The position numbers were made by a program, and so were the translations under genes. Below are positions 27,024 to 35,904 of a stretch of 64,000 bases of DNA, in pieces; the first letter of the stretch is position 1; each line of letters begins with the position of its first letter. The notes below the pieces were generated by a model, which saw nothing but the letters and a program-made list of their open reading frames with translations, did not search any database and was not told the DNA's origin. The stretch lies in assembly GCA_049652745.1 (NCBI GenBank), contig JBASEY010000030.1, forward strand, positions 1 to 64,000, read 5' to 3'. The stretch is from JBASEY01 sp049652745 (GTDB lineage: Bacteria > CSSED10-310).

Positions 27024-27052
27024 AGTTTATGAAGTCTAAAGCCTCCTGTCAA
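27024..27052 (-). promoter_or_regulatory. Sigma-70-type promoter for rplU-rpmA-obg
   Basis: On the minus strand a perfect TTGACA (27052-27047) is followed by a 17-base spacer and TAAACT (27029-27024). An A/T tract (AAATTTTTTTTA) sits just upstream of the -35 box like an UP element. The predicted transcript start is about 45 bases before the rplU start codon. Confidence 0.7.
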
Positions 27053-27236
27053 TAAAAAAAATTTGAAAACGCAAGCCTATTCAGTTTTATAGTAATCAGC
27101 ATATCATTTTTCTAAATCTGAAACTAGGTTTGAGGCTCCATTATCGTGTATTCTAAACCTCACCGGGTGACACGCGTCGATAAAATCGCTCTTTCAAGGC
27201 ATTAAAAGAATAAGCCTGCTCAGTTATCACTTCTCA

Positions 27237-27266
27237 TTGACAGGAAATAGCTTTCAATGTTACGTT
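27237..27266 (+). promoter_or_regulatory. Possible rsfS promoter
   Basis: A perfect TTGACA (27237-27242) faces a weak -10 (TACGTT, 27261-27266) at 18 bases. If used, the transcript would begin near 27273, upstream of the AAAGGAGG ribosome site of rsfS, which argues against translation from the TTG at 27279. Confidence 0.35.
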
Positions 27267-27311
27267 TAAATCCAGTTTTTGAGAAAAAACAACAGGTCAA
27301 AGGAGGCTATC

Positions 27312-27695
27312 ATAACATTCGAGGAAAAAATTTTATTTCTTGTTCAAACACTTTTAGAAAAGAACGCCGATAAAATTGTTGGGTTTGACTTGAGAAAACT
27401 CGATGGCGTCATCATCGATGGTTTCCTGGTCTGTTCCGGCCTTTCCGAACAACATGTGGCTTCAATCGCCGAACATCTTCGGGTTCGGATGAAAGAATCA
27501 GGAAATCCCGCTCGGCATATTGAAGGTGAAAATACGAATCAATGGGTTCTTGTCGATGGACATGACATTGTGATTCATATTTTTCTTGATGAAACACGAG
27601 ATTTTTATCGGTTGGAAAACCTTTGGGCGCATGCAGAACGAATTGAGTTCGATACGAACCGTCCCGACATTCAAATAAAACGGTTGGAGTCATGA
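27312..27695 (+). CDS. rsfS: Ribosome silencing factor RsfS, apparent AUA/AUC start
   Basis: RsfS binds L14 on the 50S subunit and blocks subunit joining when nutrients are short. The protein has the family core: IVGFDLRKLDGV, FLVCSGLSEQHVASIAEHL, HIEGENTNQWVLVDGHDIVIHIF and the C-terminal YRLENLWAHA. The frame has no ATG, GTG or TTG at a sensible distance from its only ribosome site. AAAGGAGG (27299-27306) is followed five bases later by ATA (27312), preceded by ATC (27309). The next upstream candidate, TTG at 27279, has no ribosome site and adds eleven residues absent from the family. A rare start codon or a sequencing error is likely. The stop overlaps the next gene by 4 bases. Confidence 0.88.
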   Translation: MTFEEKILFLVQTLLEKNADKIVGFDLRKLDGVIIDGFLVCSGLSEQHVASIAEHLRVRMKESGNPARHIEGENTNQWVLVDGHDIVIHIFLDETRDFYRLENLWAHAERIEFDTNRPDIQIKRLES

Positions 27696-28639
27696 CCACT
27701 GAATTTACTGAGTTCATCACCCAGGATCCAACTGTTCAGAGTTTACTCGGAACGGCTCGTCAGATAGCTCCCTACAATTCTACTGTTCAGATCACCGGTG
27801 AAAGCGGCTCCGGTAAGGATGTTCTTGCCGGTTATATACACCGTCACAGCCAACGCCGATCCAAACCGCTCATAAAAATAGATTTGTCCGCCATTCCTCA
27901 AAATCTTCTCGAAAGCGAACTGTTTGGGCACGTCAAAGGCGCTTTTTCAAGTGCGCATCAAAATCGGGTCGGCAGGTTGGAAGCAGCCAATGGATCGACG
28001 GTTTATTTAGATCATGTCAACGAACTCAACCCGGCTGTTCAGGCCCGCTTGACCCGTGTGCTACAGGAACAGGAATTTGAGCCGGTTGGTTCGAACACTA
28101 CGGTCGCTGTTGATATCCGATTTATAGCATCATCGAGGCAAGACCTTGGGAACCTGGTGCGAACCGGAAAATTTCGCGAAGATTTATATTTTCGCTTGAG
28201 TGTAATGCCTATTCATCTACCACCCTTACGAAAACGCCCTGCCGATATACCATTGTTGGCCAAGTTTTTTCTGGATAAATACGCAGCTCTCCATCAAAAA
28301 AAATGCCCTAAGCTTGAGTCTGGAGTTTTGGATTTGTTGTGTTCTTACCATTGGCCAGGAAACATTCGAGAACTCCAAAATCAAATGGAACGATTGATTA
28401 TCCTTTCTGATGGAAAACAAAATATCTCCACCAAAAATATTCAATTGGACTTCGATATTGTTTCCGATTCATCACTGGAAATATTAGCCGAACAGAATTT
28501 GAGCCTGGAGCAAATTGAGAAGCTCTATATCCACCGAATTCTTGAAAAAACGCGAAACAACAAATCTAAAGCCGCTCAAATTTTAGGGATTAACAGAAAA
28601 ACTCTGCTTGAAAAACGGAAAAAATACCGGCTGAATTAA
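27692..28639 (+). CDS. NtrC-type AAA+ regulator lacking GAFTGA and Walker B Glu
   Basis: A 315-residue protein made of a sigma-54-activator AAA+ domain and a C-terminal Fis-type helix-turn-helix (about 270-315, NNKSKAAQILGINRKTLLEK), with no N-terminal sensor domain. Walker A is GESGSGKD (36-43). The sigma-54-contacting GAFTGA loop reads GAFSSA (83-88), and Walker B reads YLDHV (105-109) where LDE is expected, so the hydrolytic Glu is His108. The arginine-finger region FREDLYFRLS is kept. It may bind DNA and ATP without activating sigma-54 promoters, as some divergent bEBPs do. It starts inside the rsfS stop (ATGA), and a pilin-like gene follows 75 bases later. Confidence 0.85.
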   Translation: MTTEFTEFITQDPTVQSLLGTARQIAPYNSTVQITGESGSGKDVLAGYIHRHSQRRSKPLIKIDLSAIPQNLLESELFGHVKGAFSSAHQNRVGRLEAANGSTVYLDHVNELNPAVQARLTRVLQEQEFEPVGSNTTVAVDIRFIASSRQDLGNLVRTGKFREDLYFRLSVMPIHLPPLRKRPADIPLLAKFFLDKYAALHQKKCPKLESGVLDLLCSYHWPGNIRELQNQMERLIILSDGKQNISTKNIQLDFDIVSDSSLEILAEQNLSLEQIEKLYIHRILEKTRNNKSKAAQILGINRKTLLEKRKKYRLN

Positions 28640-28714
28640 GGTTTCAGTTGTGAATTCTTGACTTTTTACCCTAAAAAGATGATAATTTATACAGGCATTC
28701 TGGAGGAATCAGCC

Positions 28715-29293
28715 GTGATGAAAGAATTGAACAACCGTGGATTTACTCTTTTAGAACTGATGATATCCATGTCGGTTCTTGCCGTCGCTTTAATGGGTAT
28801 ACTGCCATTCTTTTTCTATGCCCAGGCGCAAATCACTCAAGCTACCATCACCAATATAGCTATGAGCCTGCTTCAGCAAAAGCTTAACCGTATTACACAA
28901 CTGGACTATGACCTGATACATTATATGGATGCACCGTTTTATCCTGATGTGGCAACTCAGTATTTATATATACTTCCTGAAGTGAACGACTCACCATGTC
29001 GGGATTATCCCTCAAACCCATGCGGTTTTAAACCTGCATGCAACTGCTTGGTGGATATCGCGATCGTTGATGGATACCATTTCACTAGAACTATCGATAT
29101 CGATGACCCTTTGGACTTCGATTCAATTGAATTTGCCCAAGATAGACAATTTGGAACTACAACGCATCTGTATTTACCAAATTTCGACACTAAAGGTATC
29201 ACGGTTGAAGTGCGGTGGACAGTTCCAGGTGGAAAAGAACGTTATGTTCGATCTACAACTCTGGTTTATAACAACATCGATTTCCCTTTTTGA
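28715..29293 (+). CDS. Type IV pilin-like protein (prepilin motif)
   Basis: A 192-residue protein with a short basic leader and the type III signal RGFTLLELM, cut by prepilin peptidase after Gly, with Glu at +5 and a hydrophobic helix of about 20 residues. The rest, with LLQQKLNRI and several cysteines (CRDYPSNPC and CNC), resembles a PilV/PulI-type minor pilin or pseudopilin. It probably belongs to a type IV pilus or type II secretion machine whose other parts lie outside the window. The GTG at 28715 has GGAGG eight bases upstream; ATG 28718 is equally possible. It converges on the flavoprotein gene with a three-base gap. Confidence 0.8.
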   Translation: MMKELNNRGFTLLELMISMSVLAVALMGILPFFFYAQAQITQATITNIAMSLLQQKLNRITQLDYDLIHYMDAPFYPDVATQYLYILPEVNDSPCRDYPSNPCGFKPACNCLVDIAIVDGYHFTRTIDIDDPLDFDSIEFAQDRQFGTTTHLYLPNFDTKGITVEVRWTVPGGKERYVRSTTLVYNNIDFPF

Positions 29294-29296
29294 TCT

Positions 29297-30433
29297 TTAA
29301 ACATTCCAAAAGAACAATTGCCAATACCAAGGAAGGCTGCGGATAAAGTCCGCGTACCCGTGACCGAAGTCATCGGAGAGGCTTGCGGCATATCGTTTCA
29401 ACACTTCCGGCTTTCTATCGGCCAGAACAAACATAAATTTTGGTAATGAATAGACCAGGTCGGCCAGTCGTGACGAAATGAGCAGATCGCGCCCTAAAAC
29501 CTTCATCAACTGTATTTTATAAGCACTGTATTCTGGTTTTCTATTGCCGATATTTTGTTTTACCCATTCAGCCGCTACTACTCCACTCGCAAACGCATAG
29601 TACAACCCTTCGCCGATGAAAGGATCGACTAAACCCGCAGCATCTCCAGCTAAAAGAATTCCATCACAAGAAAGGGGTTGAGAAGGGTTGAATATCGGGA
29701 GTAAATGGCCGCTTTGCTCAAGCATGGTTCCGATCGAGCCGCCTGAATAATGCTTCAACAGACGCTGAACAGCCTGCTCTATTTCGCTTCGACGATGAAA
29801 CCTCCCGGCAATTCCGATAGAAAAGGTTTCTCTTTTCGGAAAAATCCATCCATATCCTCGTTTGACAATTCCCATATCAATTAGAACTTGAGTTTTCTCG
29901 GTATCAGATACATTATCTGTCATTTTATATTCAGCTTCCCAAGCAGGTAGAGTTCTCAGCTTGCTAAAATGGTTTGCCCGTCGAACCACGCTGTTCACCC
30001 CATCACATCCAATCAAAAAACGTGCTTTTTCAGTTTCCCCATTGACGTCGACATAAACAATATCCTGTTTATATTGAAAGGATTTGACGTAACAATTTTC
30101 TTTTATGACTGCGCCGCCAACACGCGCTTTTTCAACAAGAGCGGCATCTAATCTTTCTCGTCGAGTGGTAAACATAAAAGGTTCTGATTGAGTTATCGAT
30201 ATAAGGTTTTCCCTGTTCAAAGCTACTTCAATGGAGTGAATTGCGGTTTCAAAATAGTCTGAAAGTTCGAGCGGTATATATTTTTGAGCGCGTAAAGTTA
30301 AGCCGCCTGCACACGTTTTTCTTCGAGGAAATGTAGCTCTATCCAGCGCTAAAACCTTCAATCCTGTTTCAGCAATGCACCTAGCCGCTGTGCTTCCAGC
30401 GGGACCAAGCCCGATTACGATTACATCCCACAT
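29297..30433 (-). CDS. Geranylgeranyl reductase-family flavoprotein
   Basis: A 378-residue FAD-dependent oxidoreductase. The N-terminal dinucleotide motif is GLGPAGSTAARC, followed by DRATFPRRKTCAGGLT (the PxxKxCGG-like active-site stretch of the family) and the second FAD motif GDAAGLVDPFIGEGL. The family reduces isoprenoid double bonds (geranylgeranyl groups, menaquinone side chains, archaeal-type lipids) or acts in related flavin chemistry; the substrate here is not predictable. AGGAGGAA precedes the ATG. It is divergent from ruvX and convergent with the pilin-like gene. Confidence 0.88.
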   Translation of the reverse strand: MWDVIVIGLGPAGSTAARCIAETGLKVLALDRATFPRRKTCAGGLTLRAQKYIPLELSDYFETAIHSIEVALNRENLISITQSEPFMFTTRRERLDAALVEKARVGGAVIKENCYVKSFQYKQDIVYVDVNGETEKARFLIGCDGVNSVVRRANHFSKLRTLPAWEAEYKMTDNVSDTEKTQVLIDMGIVKRGYGWIFPKRETFSIGIAGRFHRRSEIEQAVQRLLKHYSGGSIGTMLEQSGHLLPIFNPSQPLSCDGILLAGDAAGLVDPFIGEGLYYAFASGVVAAEWVKQNIGNRKPEYSAYKIQLMKVLGRDLLISSRLADLVYSLPKFMFVLADRKPEVLKRYAASLSDDFGHGYADFIRSLPWYWQLFFWNV

Positions 30434-30514
30434 AATTTCCTCCTTGCATAAACAATTAATTACTATATGCTGCTAGCCGGGTGAATTACCAGGTTTCTTG
30501 TTTGGAAATCGTCG

Positions 30515-30931
30515 ATGAAACGGATTATCGCTTTTGATTATGGAACAAGCCGAATAGGTGTTGCGATCAGTGATCCTCTTCGGATTACTGCCCAGCCGTT
30601 GTGTACGATCGACGTTAGAGAAGAGGGCATGTTGCCTGATAAAGTAAAAACAATCATGTGTGATATGGATATTGAGAAAGCTGTTGTTGGATTACCACTT
30701 CACATGACTGGAGATGAGGGGGAGCTGGCGGTAAAAGCCCGGCAATTTGCTCAAATGCTGGAACAAGAATTCAATATATCTGTTCAGTTATGGGATGAAA
30801 GATTGAGTAGTCGGTTAGCGGATCGTGTCATGTTGGAAAGCGACATGCGTCGAGATAAAAGAAAAAAACGTCGAGATGTCATTGCTGCAGTCATCATCCT
30901 TCAAAACTATCTTGATTTTTTATCGAGTTGA
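30515..30931 (+). CDS. ruvX: YqgF/RuvX-family nuclease
   Basis: A 138-residue RNase H-fold protein: N-terminal FDYGTSRIGVAISDP with the catalytic Asp, VVGLPLHMTGDEGE, the Glu in WDERLSS and a C-terminal DVIAAVIILQNYL. YqgF trims the 5' end of pre-16S rRNA and is also called a putative Holliday-junction resolvase. It is seven bases upstream of mltG, a pairing also found in other bacteria. Confidence 0.95.
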   Translation: MKRIIAFDYGTSRIGVAISDPLRITAQPLCTIDVREEGMLPDKVKTIMCDMDIEKAVVGLPLHMTGDEGELAVKARQFAQMLEQEFNISVQLWDERLSSRLADRVMLESDMRRDKRKKRRDVIAAVIILQNYLDFLSS

Positions 30932-30938
30932 TTTCTAG

Positions 30939-31991
30939 ATGAAATTTTATTTAAGCGTTGTAGCAAAAATACTGGCTGCCGGAATAGTTCTTACCCTGTT
31001 TTTGACGCTGATTATCGGCCTGTTAATTTATAATTGGTATACGACCTCCATCAATACTGTTATTGATCCCAATTCCGACCCAATTAAATTTGCCGTTTCT
31101 GAAGGCTGGTCTTTTTACAGGACATCTCTCGAACTCGAAAAGCTCGGCTTGGTCAAAGATAGAAGGGTATTGAAACTATTTGCATATTTTAACAGAGATC
31201 GAGCATCGGTCAAGGCAGGGGAATATTGGTTATCAGGGAACATGACGCCTTTGGAGATTTTAAATAAGCTATATATTGGAGATGTTATAACGTACTCCAT
31301 CACGTTTCCCGAAGGATTGAGCATCAAGGAGATGGCTGCAAAATGGGAAGCTTCTGGATTTGGTACGGCATTTGACTTTTTGGATGCTGTCGATCATTAT
31401 CATGACTTGGATATTTCCCTGCCGACGACAGGATGGGAAGGGTATTTGTTTCCGGATACGTATATTTTCACCCGAAATTTTTCCGAAGATAAACTGATAA
31501 CAAAAATGATCACTGAAATGAAGCAAGTCATTCGTCCGGAATGGCGGGCTTCTGCTGCAGAGAAGGGATTAAATTTACACCAGCTTATCACTCTGGCATC
31601 ATTGATAGAAAAAGAAACTCGGTTATCTTCAGAACGTTTCTTGATTTCGTCTGTTTTCCATAATCGACTGGTGAAAGGTATGCCCTTACAGTGCGATCCA
31701 ACCGTTATTTATGCGCTTGGTGACCGATACACGGGAACTCTGTTAAAAACGCATCTGGCTTTGGATCACCCGTATAATACATATGTTTACGTGGGCCTGC
31801 CGCCAGGGCCAATTGCCGCACCGGGTAAAGATTCACTCGAAGCGGCTTGCTACCCTGCTGACACGCAATTTTTATATTTTGTCGCAGACGCTCAAGGAGG
31901 ACATAGTTTCAGTGAAACATTGGCGGAACACAACCGTGCAGTACAACGTTATCGGAACTGGATCCGTTTAAACAAAGGCTCCATGAATTGA
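30939..31991 (+). CDS. mltG: Endolytic murein transglycosylase MltG
   Basis: A 350-residue membrane-anchored enzyme that cuts nascent peptidoglycan strands. It has one N-terminal helix (about 10-32), a LysM-like region (60-125), and the YceG catalytic domain. Catalytic Glu224 lies in SLIEKET, followed by VFHNRLVKGMPLQCDPTV, HPYNTYVYVGLPPGPIAAPG and the final FVADAQGGHSFSETLAEHN. All family signatures are intact. It sits between ruvX and the Tol-Pal cluster on the same strand. Confidence 0.96.
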   Translation: MKFYLSVVAKILAAGIVLTLFLTLIIGLLIYNWYTTSINTVIDPNSDPIKFAVSEGWSFYRTSLELEKLGLVKDRRVLKLFAYFNRDRASVKAGEYWLSGNMTPLEILNKLYIGDVITYSITFPEGLSIKEMAAKWEASGFGTAFDFLDAVDHYHDLDISLPTTGWEGYLFPDTYIFTRNFSEDKLITKMITEMKQVIRPEWRASAAEKGLNLHQLITLASLIEKETRLSSERFLISSVFHNRLVKGMPLQCDPTVIYALGDRYTGTLLKTHLALDHPYNTYVYVGLPPGPIAAPGKDSLEAACYPADTQFLYFVADAQGGHSFSETLAEHNRAVQRYRNWIRLNKGSMN

Positions 31992-32027
31992 AGCTAAAAT
32001 GTGTTAAATGTTATAAGGAGACACGCG

Positions 32028-32723
32028 ATGATTGAGTCAGTTACCTTGGGAAATGGAACCGCAATGGGGCACAGTGTTGTCAGTATTGTAATGAATGCAG
32101 GAATATTGACAAAGCTTGTTTTGCTTCTTCAATTACTGTTTTCTCTGGGTTCATGGGGTATCATGCTTGATAAATATTTACAGTTTTCACGTTTGAAGAA
32201 AGATTCGATTGAATTTATGCGTTTGTTTAAAAAATCCCAGCACCTGGACGACCTCATCCATAATTTAAAGAAAACAGCTCCTTCGCCTCTTGCCAGGATT
32301 TTTTTGGCTGGTTTTAGACATCTTGAACGCAAGCCCGGGCATGACCCGGAAAATCCGGTTTTCACACCTTCCAATCATGCCAGAATGGAACTGGCGCTTG
32401 ATGATGCAATTATGACAGAAACACAAAATCTTGAGAATCGAGTCACTTTTCTTGGAACGTGTGGCAGCGTAACACCTTTTCTGGGCCTTTTTGGAACTGT
32501 TTGGGGAATTATGACATCGTTTCGAGGAATCAGTATTGTTGGAGCCGTCAGCATTGCTGCGGTGGCGCCCGGGATTGCCGAAGCCCTTATTACGACTGCT
32601 GTGGGTTTGGCAGCAGCGATCCCGGCGGTCATGGGATATAATTATTTTTTAAATAAAATCAGGACGGCTACCATTATGTTTGAACGCTTCCGATCAAGTT
32701 TTATCGCTTCCTTGGAGCTGTAA
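32028..32723 (+). CDS. tolQ: TolQ/ExbB-type proton channel
   Basis: A 231-residue inner-membrane protein with three helices. It has the conserved LFGTVWGIMTSFRGI loop and the pore helix region ISIAAVAPGIAEALITTAVGLAAAIPAV (seen in two blocks), typical of TolQ/ExbB/MotA. With TolR it converts proton motive force into movement of TolA. ATG 32028 is chosen because AAGGAG lies seven bases upstream; an earlier ATG-like start lacks one. First gene of the Tol-Pal cluster, which runs uninterrupted to 36.7 kb. Confidence 0.96.
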   Translation: MIESVTLGNGTAMGHSVVSIVMNAGILTKLVLLLQLLFSLGSWGIMLDKYLQFSRLKKDSIEFMRLFKKSQHLDDLIHNLKKTAPSPLARIFLAGFRHLERKPGHDPENPVFTPSNHARMELALDDAIMTETQNLENRVTFLGTCGSVTPFLGLFGTVWGIMTSFRGISIVGAVSIAAVAPGIAEALITTAVGLAAAIPAVMGYNYFLNKIRTATIMFERFRSSFIASLEL

Positions 32724-32727
32724 TAAC

Positions 32728-33186
32728 ATGGCAACTGAGAATACTTCTTCTTACCGCCGCAAAAGAAAACAGATACCTCCTTTGGGCACCGGTTTGACCG
32801 AAATCAATTTGACGCCTTATGTGGATGTTGCGTTTTCGTTACTGATCATCTTCATGGTCACCGCACCGATGATGAAACAGGGTTTGGATATCGCCCTGCC
32901 TCAGGCGACAGAACGGTTGTTTCCTGAGGAGACTGAAAATCGCTTCATTTTGTCGATGGACAGCCAAGGCCTTCTTTATCTTGATAATCGTCGGATACCT
33001 GTTGAACATTTGGAGCAGATTTTGCGCCAATTGAATCAAAATACGCGTATCGATGCCTTGTTCCTGGAAGCCGACAAAACCCTTCCTTACGGAGATGTGA
33101 TAGCCGTCATGGATATTGTCAAAAAAGCGGGAATACGGACACTGGGTATGGTGACGGTACAGAAGGACATTTCATCAAACCATTAG
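32728..33186 (+). CDS. tolR: TolR/ExbD-type protein
   Basis: A 152-residue single-span protein. The membrane helix begins INLTPYVDVAFSLLIIFMV, with the proton-carrying Asp in PYVDVAF, and a periplasmic ExbD-type domain follows (ending DIVKKAGIRTLGMVT). It partners TolQ around a two-TolR core. The ATG at 32728 follows the tolQ stop by four bases; a longer in-frame extension into tolQ is not credible. Confidence 0.95.
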   Translation: MATENTSSYRRKRKQIPPLGTGLTEINLTPYVDVAFSLLIIFMVTAPMMKQGLDIALPQATERLFPEETENRFILSMDSQGLLYLDNRRIPVEHLEQILRQLNQNTRIDALFLEADKTLPYGDVIAVMDIVKKAGIRTLGMVTVQKDISSNH

Positions 33187-33193
33187 TTGAGTC

Positions 33194-33937
33194 ATGGAAT
33201 ATTTTTCTGAACCACAAATCCAATCGTTTCGACAACGTCTGCTGGCCATGTCAGCCTCAGTCGCAGCTCATCTGCTGCTTGGTCTTATTATTATATTTCT
33301 CCCGTTTTTTGTCACTCGCTCATCAGTGCCGATGCAATTTGTGGATGTAACCCTTTTAGACACCATTTATCCCGGTGATCTCGGAGATATCGAGCCGGCG
33401 AAACCAGAAGCTCAGGCCGAGAACAAATCGGTCGAACCTCCAAAAAAGGAACCGATTGAACCTCCGAAACCGAAACCAACCAAAGAGTTGGTTGATCCAT
33501 CCGATGCCGAGTTGGAACGGATGAAGAAAAGGAAAGAAACCCAGACACTTCCTCCACAAAAACCATCGAGTGTGGATTTTCCGATTAAAAGTAGTATCCT
33601 TCCAGATGGCGCTGGAAGAACAAGTGGGTCGATGCAGGTTGATGTCAAAGATTTTCCATTTTATTACTATTTATCAATGTTGAAAAATCGCGTCAGTGAA
33701 AACTGGATTCCACCCTACGGCGCATTTGAAGCCGAAGCCAGGCGCGTTGTTATAGCTTTTCGAATCGATCGACAGGGCTCACAATATGACGCTCGAATAG
33801 AAGAATCGTCTGGGAATGACCTTCTCGATCAATCGGCTCTTCGAGCCGTCAAAGTGAGTTCTCCTTTTCCTCCACTGCCGGAAGGCTTCACAGGAACTGA
33901 TTTAGGTGTTTATTTTGGTTTTTCCGTTCAATTATAG
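33194..33937 (+). CDS. tolA: TolA/TonB-like energy transducer
   Basis: A 247-residue protein: one membrane helix (about 18-40), a Pro/Lys/Glu-rich spacer (70-125 with EPPKKEPIEPPKPKPTKE), and a C-terminal TonB/TolA domain (155-247) with YYLSMLKNRVSENWIPP and an SALRAVKVSSPFPPLPEG pattern. Location between tolR and tolB argues for TolA function, the periplasm-spanning rod driven by TolQR, although the C-terminal domain is scored better by the TonB family. The spacer is much shorter than in E. coli TolA (421 residues). Confidence 0.88.
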   Translation: MEYFSEPQIQSFRQRLLAMSASVAAHLLLGLIIIFLPFFVTRSSVPMQFVDVTLLDTIYPGDLGDIEPAKPEAQAENKSVEPPKKEPIEPPKPKPTKELVDPSDAELERMKKRKETQTLPPQKPSSVDFPIKSSILPDGAGRTSGSMQVDVKDFPFYYYLSMLKNRVSENWIPPYGAFEAEARRVVIAFRIDRQGSQYDARIEESSGNDLLDQSALRAVKVSSPFPPLPEGFTGTDLGVYFGFSVQL

Positions 33938-33947
33938 GAGCTCGACT

Positions 33948-35255
33948 GTGTCAAAGAAATTAAGACCTCAAATTATTTTTTTCTCGATCAAATTGCTTTT
34001 CCTAACTCTATTGTTGCCTTCAATTTGCTTTGGAGTTGATGTTTACTTCGATATAACGGCTTCTCAGGTAAAAAAGATAGACATCGCTATACCGTTGTTC
34101 AATACCGATTTGAGCAATCAAAAAGACCTACTCAAGGAAATTCACACTGTTTTCACTCAGGATTTTGAGTTTTCAGGACGTTTCAATGCCATCGACATTT
34201 CTCCGTTTTATCCTGCTTCATCTAATGAAATTCTCAATCCGGATTTCGGTCAATATTATCTTGTTGGTATTCAAGCATTGATCACAGGGTTTATCAGCCA
34301 GAGCGACACGGGGGAATACAAAGTCAGTATACGTCTTTTTGATGTGAGGATGGGGCAGCAAATTGTCGGGATTCGGTACACGACTCCTCTTTCCGGGATT
34401 CGTTCGGTGATCCACAAGTTCGCTGATGAGGTGCAGTACAGACTGACGGGGGAAAGGGGGATCAACGATACTCGTATCGCCTTTTCTTCTCGGCGTACAG
34501 GCACTTCAGAGCTATATGTGATCGATCCTGACGGAAGCCATTTGACGCAGATCACCCGTAACAACTCGATCAATCTCTCACCGGCATGGTCTATTGACAA
34601 TACGAAACTTTTTTTCACCAGTTATATCCAAAATTCTCCGGATTTATATGCGATAGATTTATCCACACTGGAAATGACGGCATTAATATCCGGCGGCATG
34701 AATATCACGCCTTCTCCAAGTCCGGATGGAGTTCACATTGTTTTATCATTGAGTTTCAATGGGGTTCCTGAGATTGTGTTATATAATTTGGAAAAAAAGT
34801 CTCAGCGTCGTTTGACCTTTTCCCCCGGTGTAGATACAAATCCCGTGTTTGCCCCCAATGGCCGCGAAATAGTATTTGTTTCAGATCGAACAGGCTCACC
34901 CCAATTGTTTGTCATGGATATCGACGGCGCCAATGTTCGGCGTTTGACCTTCAAAGGCTCGTATAATACCTCACCGGACTGGTCGCCACGCGGTGACTGG
35001 ATAGCCTATCACAGCAGACGTGATGGTATTTTTGATATCTGGATGATCAGGCCTAATGGTTCCGATGAACATCAAGTTACAGCCGGAGCAGGGCACAATG
35101 AAGACCCGACTTTTTCACGCAATGGTCGGCATCTGGCTTTTACTTCTACTCGAAGTGGTTCAAAAGGCCTGTATATCATGGATTTATCGGGAAGAAACAT
35201 ACGACAGATCGTTTACGCTATGGAAGGTTGCGCCAACCCTTCTTGGTCTCGATAA
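33948..35255 (+). CDS. tolB: Tol-Pal system protein TolB
   Basis: A 435-residue periplasmic protein with a signal peptide (to about residue 30), an N-terminal alpha/beta domain and a six-bladed WD40-like propeller. PD40 blades recur as IAFSSRRTGTSELYVID, PSPSPDGVHI, IVFVSDRTGSPQLFVMD, YHSRRDGIFDIWMI and LAFTSTRSGSKGLYIMD. TolB binds Pal and outer-membrane components. The start is a GTG at 33948 with TAGGAG seven bases upstream; an earlier in-frame start inside tolA has none. Confidence 0.95.
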   Translation: MSKKLRPQIIFFSIKLLFLTLLLPSICFGVDVYFDITASQVKKIDIAIPLFNTDLSNQKDLLKEIHTVFTQDFEFSGRFNAIDISPFYPASSNEILNPDFGQYYLVGIQALITGFISQSDTGEYKVSIRLFDVRMGQQIVGIRYTTPLSGIRSVIHKFADEVQYRLTGERGINDTRIAFSSRRTGTSELYVIDPDGSHLTQITRNNSINLSPAWSIDNTKLFFTSYIQNSPDLYAIDLSTLEMTALISGGMNITPSPSPDGVHIVLSLSFNGVPEIVLYNLEKKSQRRLTFSPGVDTNPVFAPNGREIVFVSDRTGSPQLFVMDIDGANVRRLTFKGSYNTSPDWSPRGDWIAYHSRRDGIFDIWMIRPNGSDEHQVTAGAGHNEDPTFSRNGRHLAFTSTRSGSKGLYIMDLSGRNIRQIVYAMEGCANPSWSR

Positions 35256-35352
35256 TTACTGTTTTCTATTGATTTTTGAGATGGTTAACATTAAAATCCA
35301 GTTGCTTGATGAGCGTTCATCAATTTTTTTAAATCTGATCAGGAGGTTTTTT

Positions 35353-35886
35353 ATGTTTCGAAACATTACATTGTCTTTGCTTATTATTATTACTTGTCTT
35401 GGCCTGTTACTAGGAGGGTGTAAAAAGAAGCCACCGGAAACGGACTATGATGGGGCCGTTCCCACAAATACCCCTCTCGCCGCTCCAGAACCAGAACCAG
35501 GCCCGACTGCCGACGAGCTTCGTCTGATCAAGCTGGAAGAAGCCCGGGAGGCATTGACGGGTGATGTAATCTATTTTGATTACGACAAGTCCGTGCTCAC
35601 TGAATCTGCTCGTTCCATTCTTGCTGACAAAGCTTCATACTTGGTGCGAAACATCGATATCTACGTTACCATTGAAGGGCATTGTGATGAGCGTGGATCG
35701 AATGAATACAACCTTGCTCTTGGCGAGCGGCGTGCATCTGCGGTAAAACAGTACCTGGTGAATTTTGGTGTGCCGACGCAAAACATCACTACTCTGACGT
35801 ATGGCGAAGAGCGTCCGGTATGTCGAGAAAGCAATGAGTCCTGCTGGCGCAGGAACCGCCGCGCTGTTTTTGTGGTCAACGATTAA
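35353..35886 (+). CDS. pal: Peptidoglycan-associated lipoprotein Pal
   Basis: A 177-residue lipoprotein with a lipobox-type signal (LLLGGC, Cys22), a short acidic/proline linker, and an OmpA-like domain. The domain begins IYFDYDKSVLTESARSIL and carries the peptidoglycan-binding GHCDERGSNEYNLALGERRA, ending RRNRRAVFV. It links outer membrane to peptidoglycan and TolB. The ATG at 35353 has AGGAGG six bases upstream. An overlapping longer frame from inside tolB is rejected. Confidence 0.97.
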   Translation: MFRNITLSLLIIITCLGLLLGGCKKKPPETDYDGAVPTNTPLAAPEPEPGPTADELRLIKLEEAREALTGDVIYFDYDKSVLTESARSILADKASYLVRNIDIYVTIEGHCDERGSNEYNLALGERRASAVKQYLVNFGVPTQNITTLTYGEERPVCRESNESCWRRNRRAVFVVND

Positions 35887-35904
35887 TCCCGGCTGATAGC
35901 GGCA

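Larger units (their letters stand above)
26975..27311. other. Divergent region between rplU and rsfS
   Basis: About 340 bases hold the rplU promoter (27024-27052) and a possible rsfS promoter with a perfect -35 box (27237). No coding sequence is seen. A short imperfect direct repeat (AAGCCT..TCAGTT, near 27073 and 27212) and a weak inverted repeat (AGGTTT / AAACCT) occur; neither has an obvious role. Confidence 0.4.
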
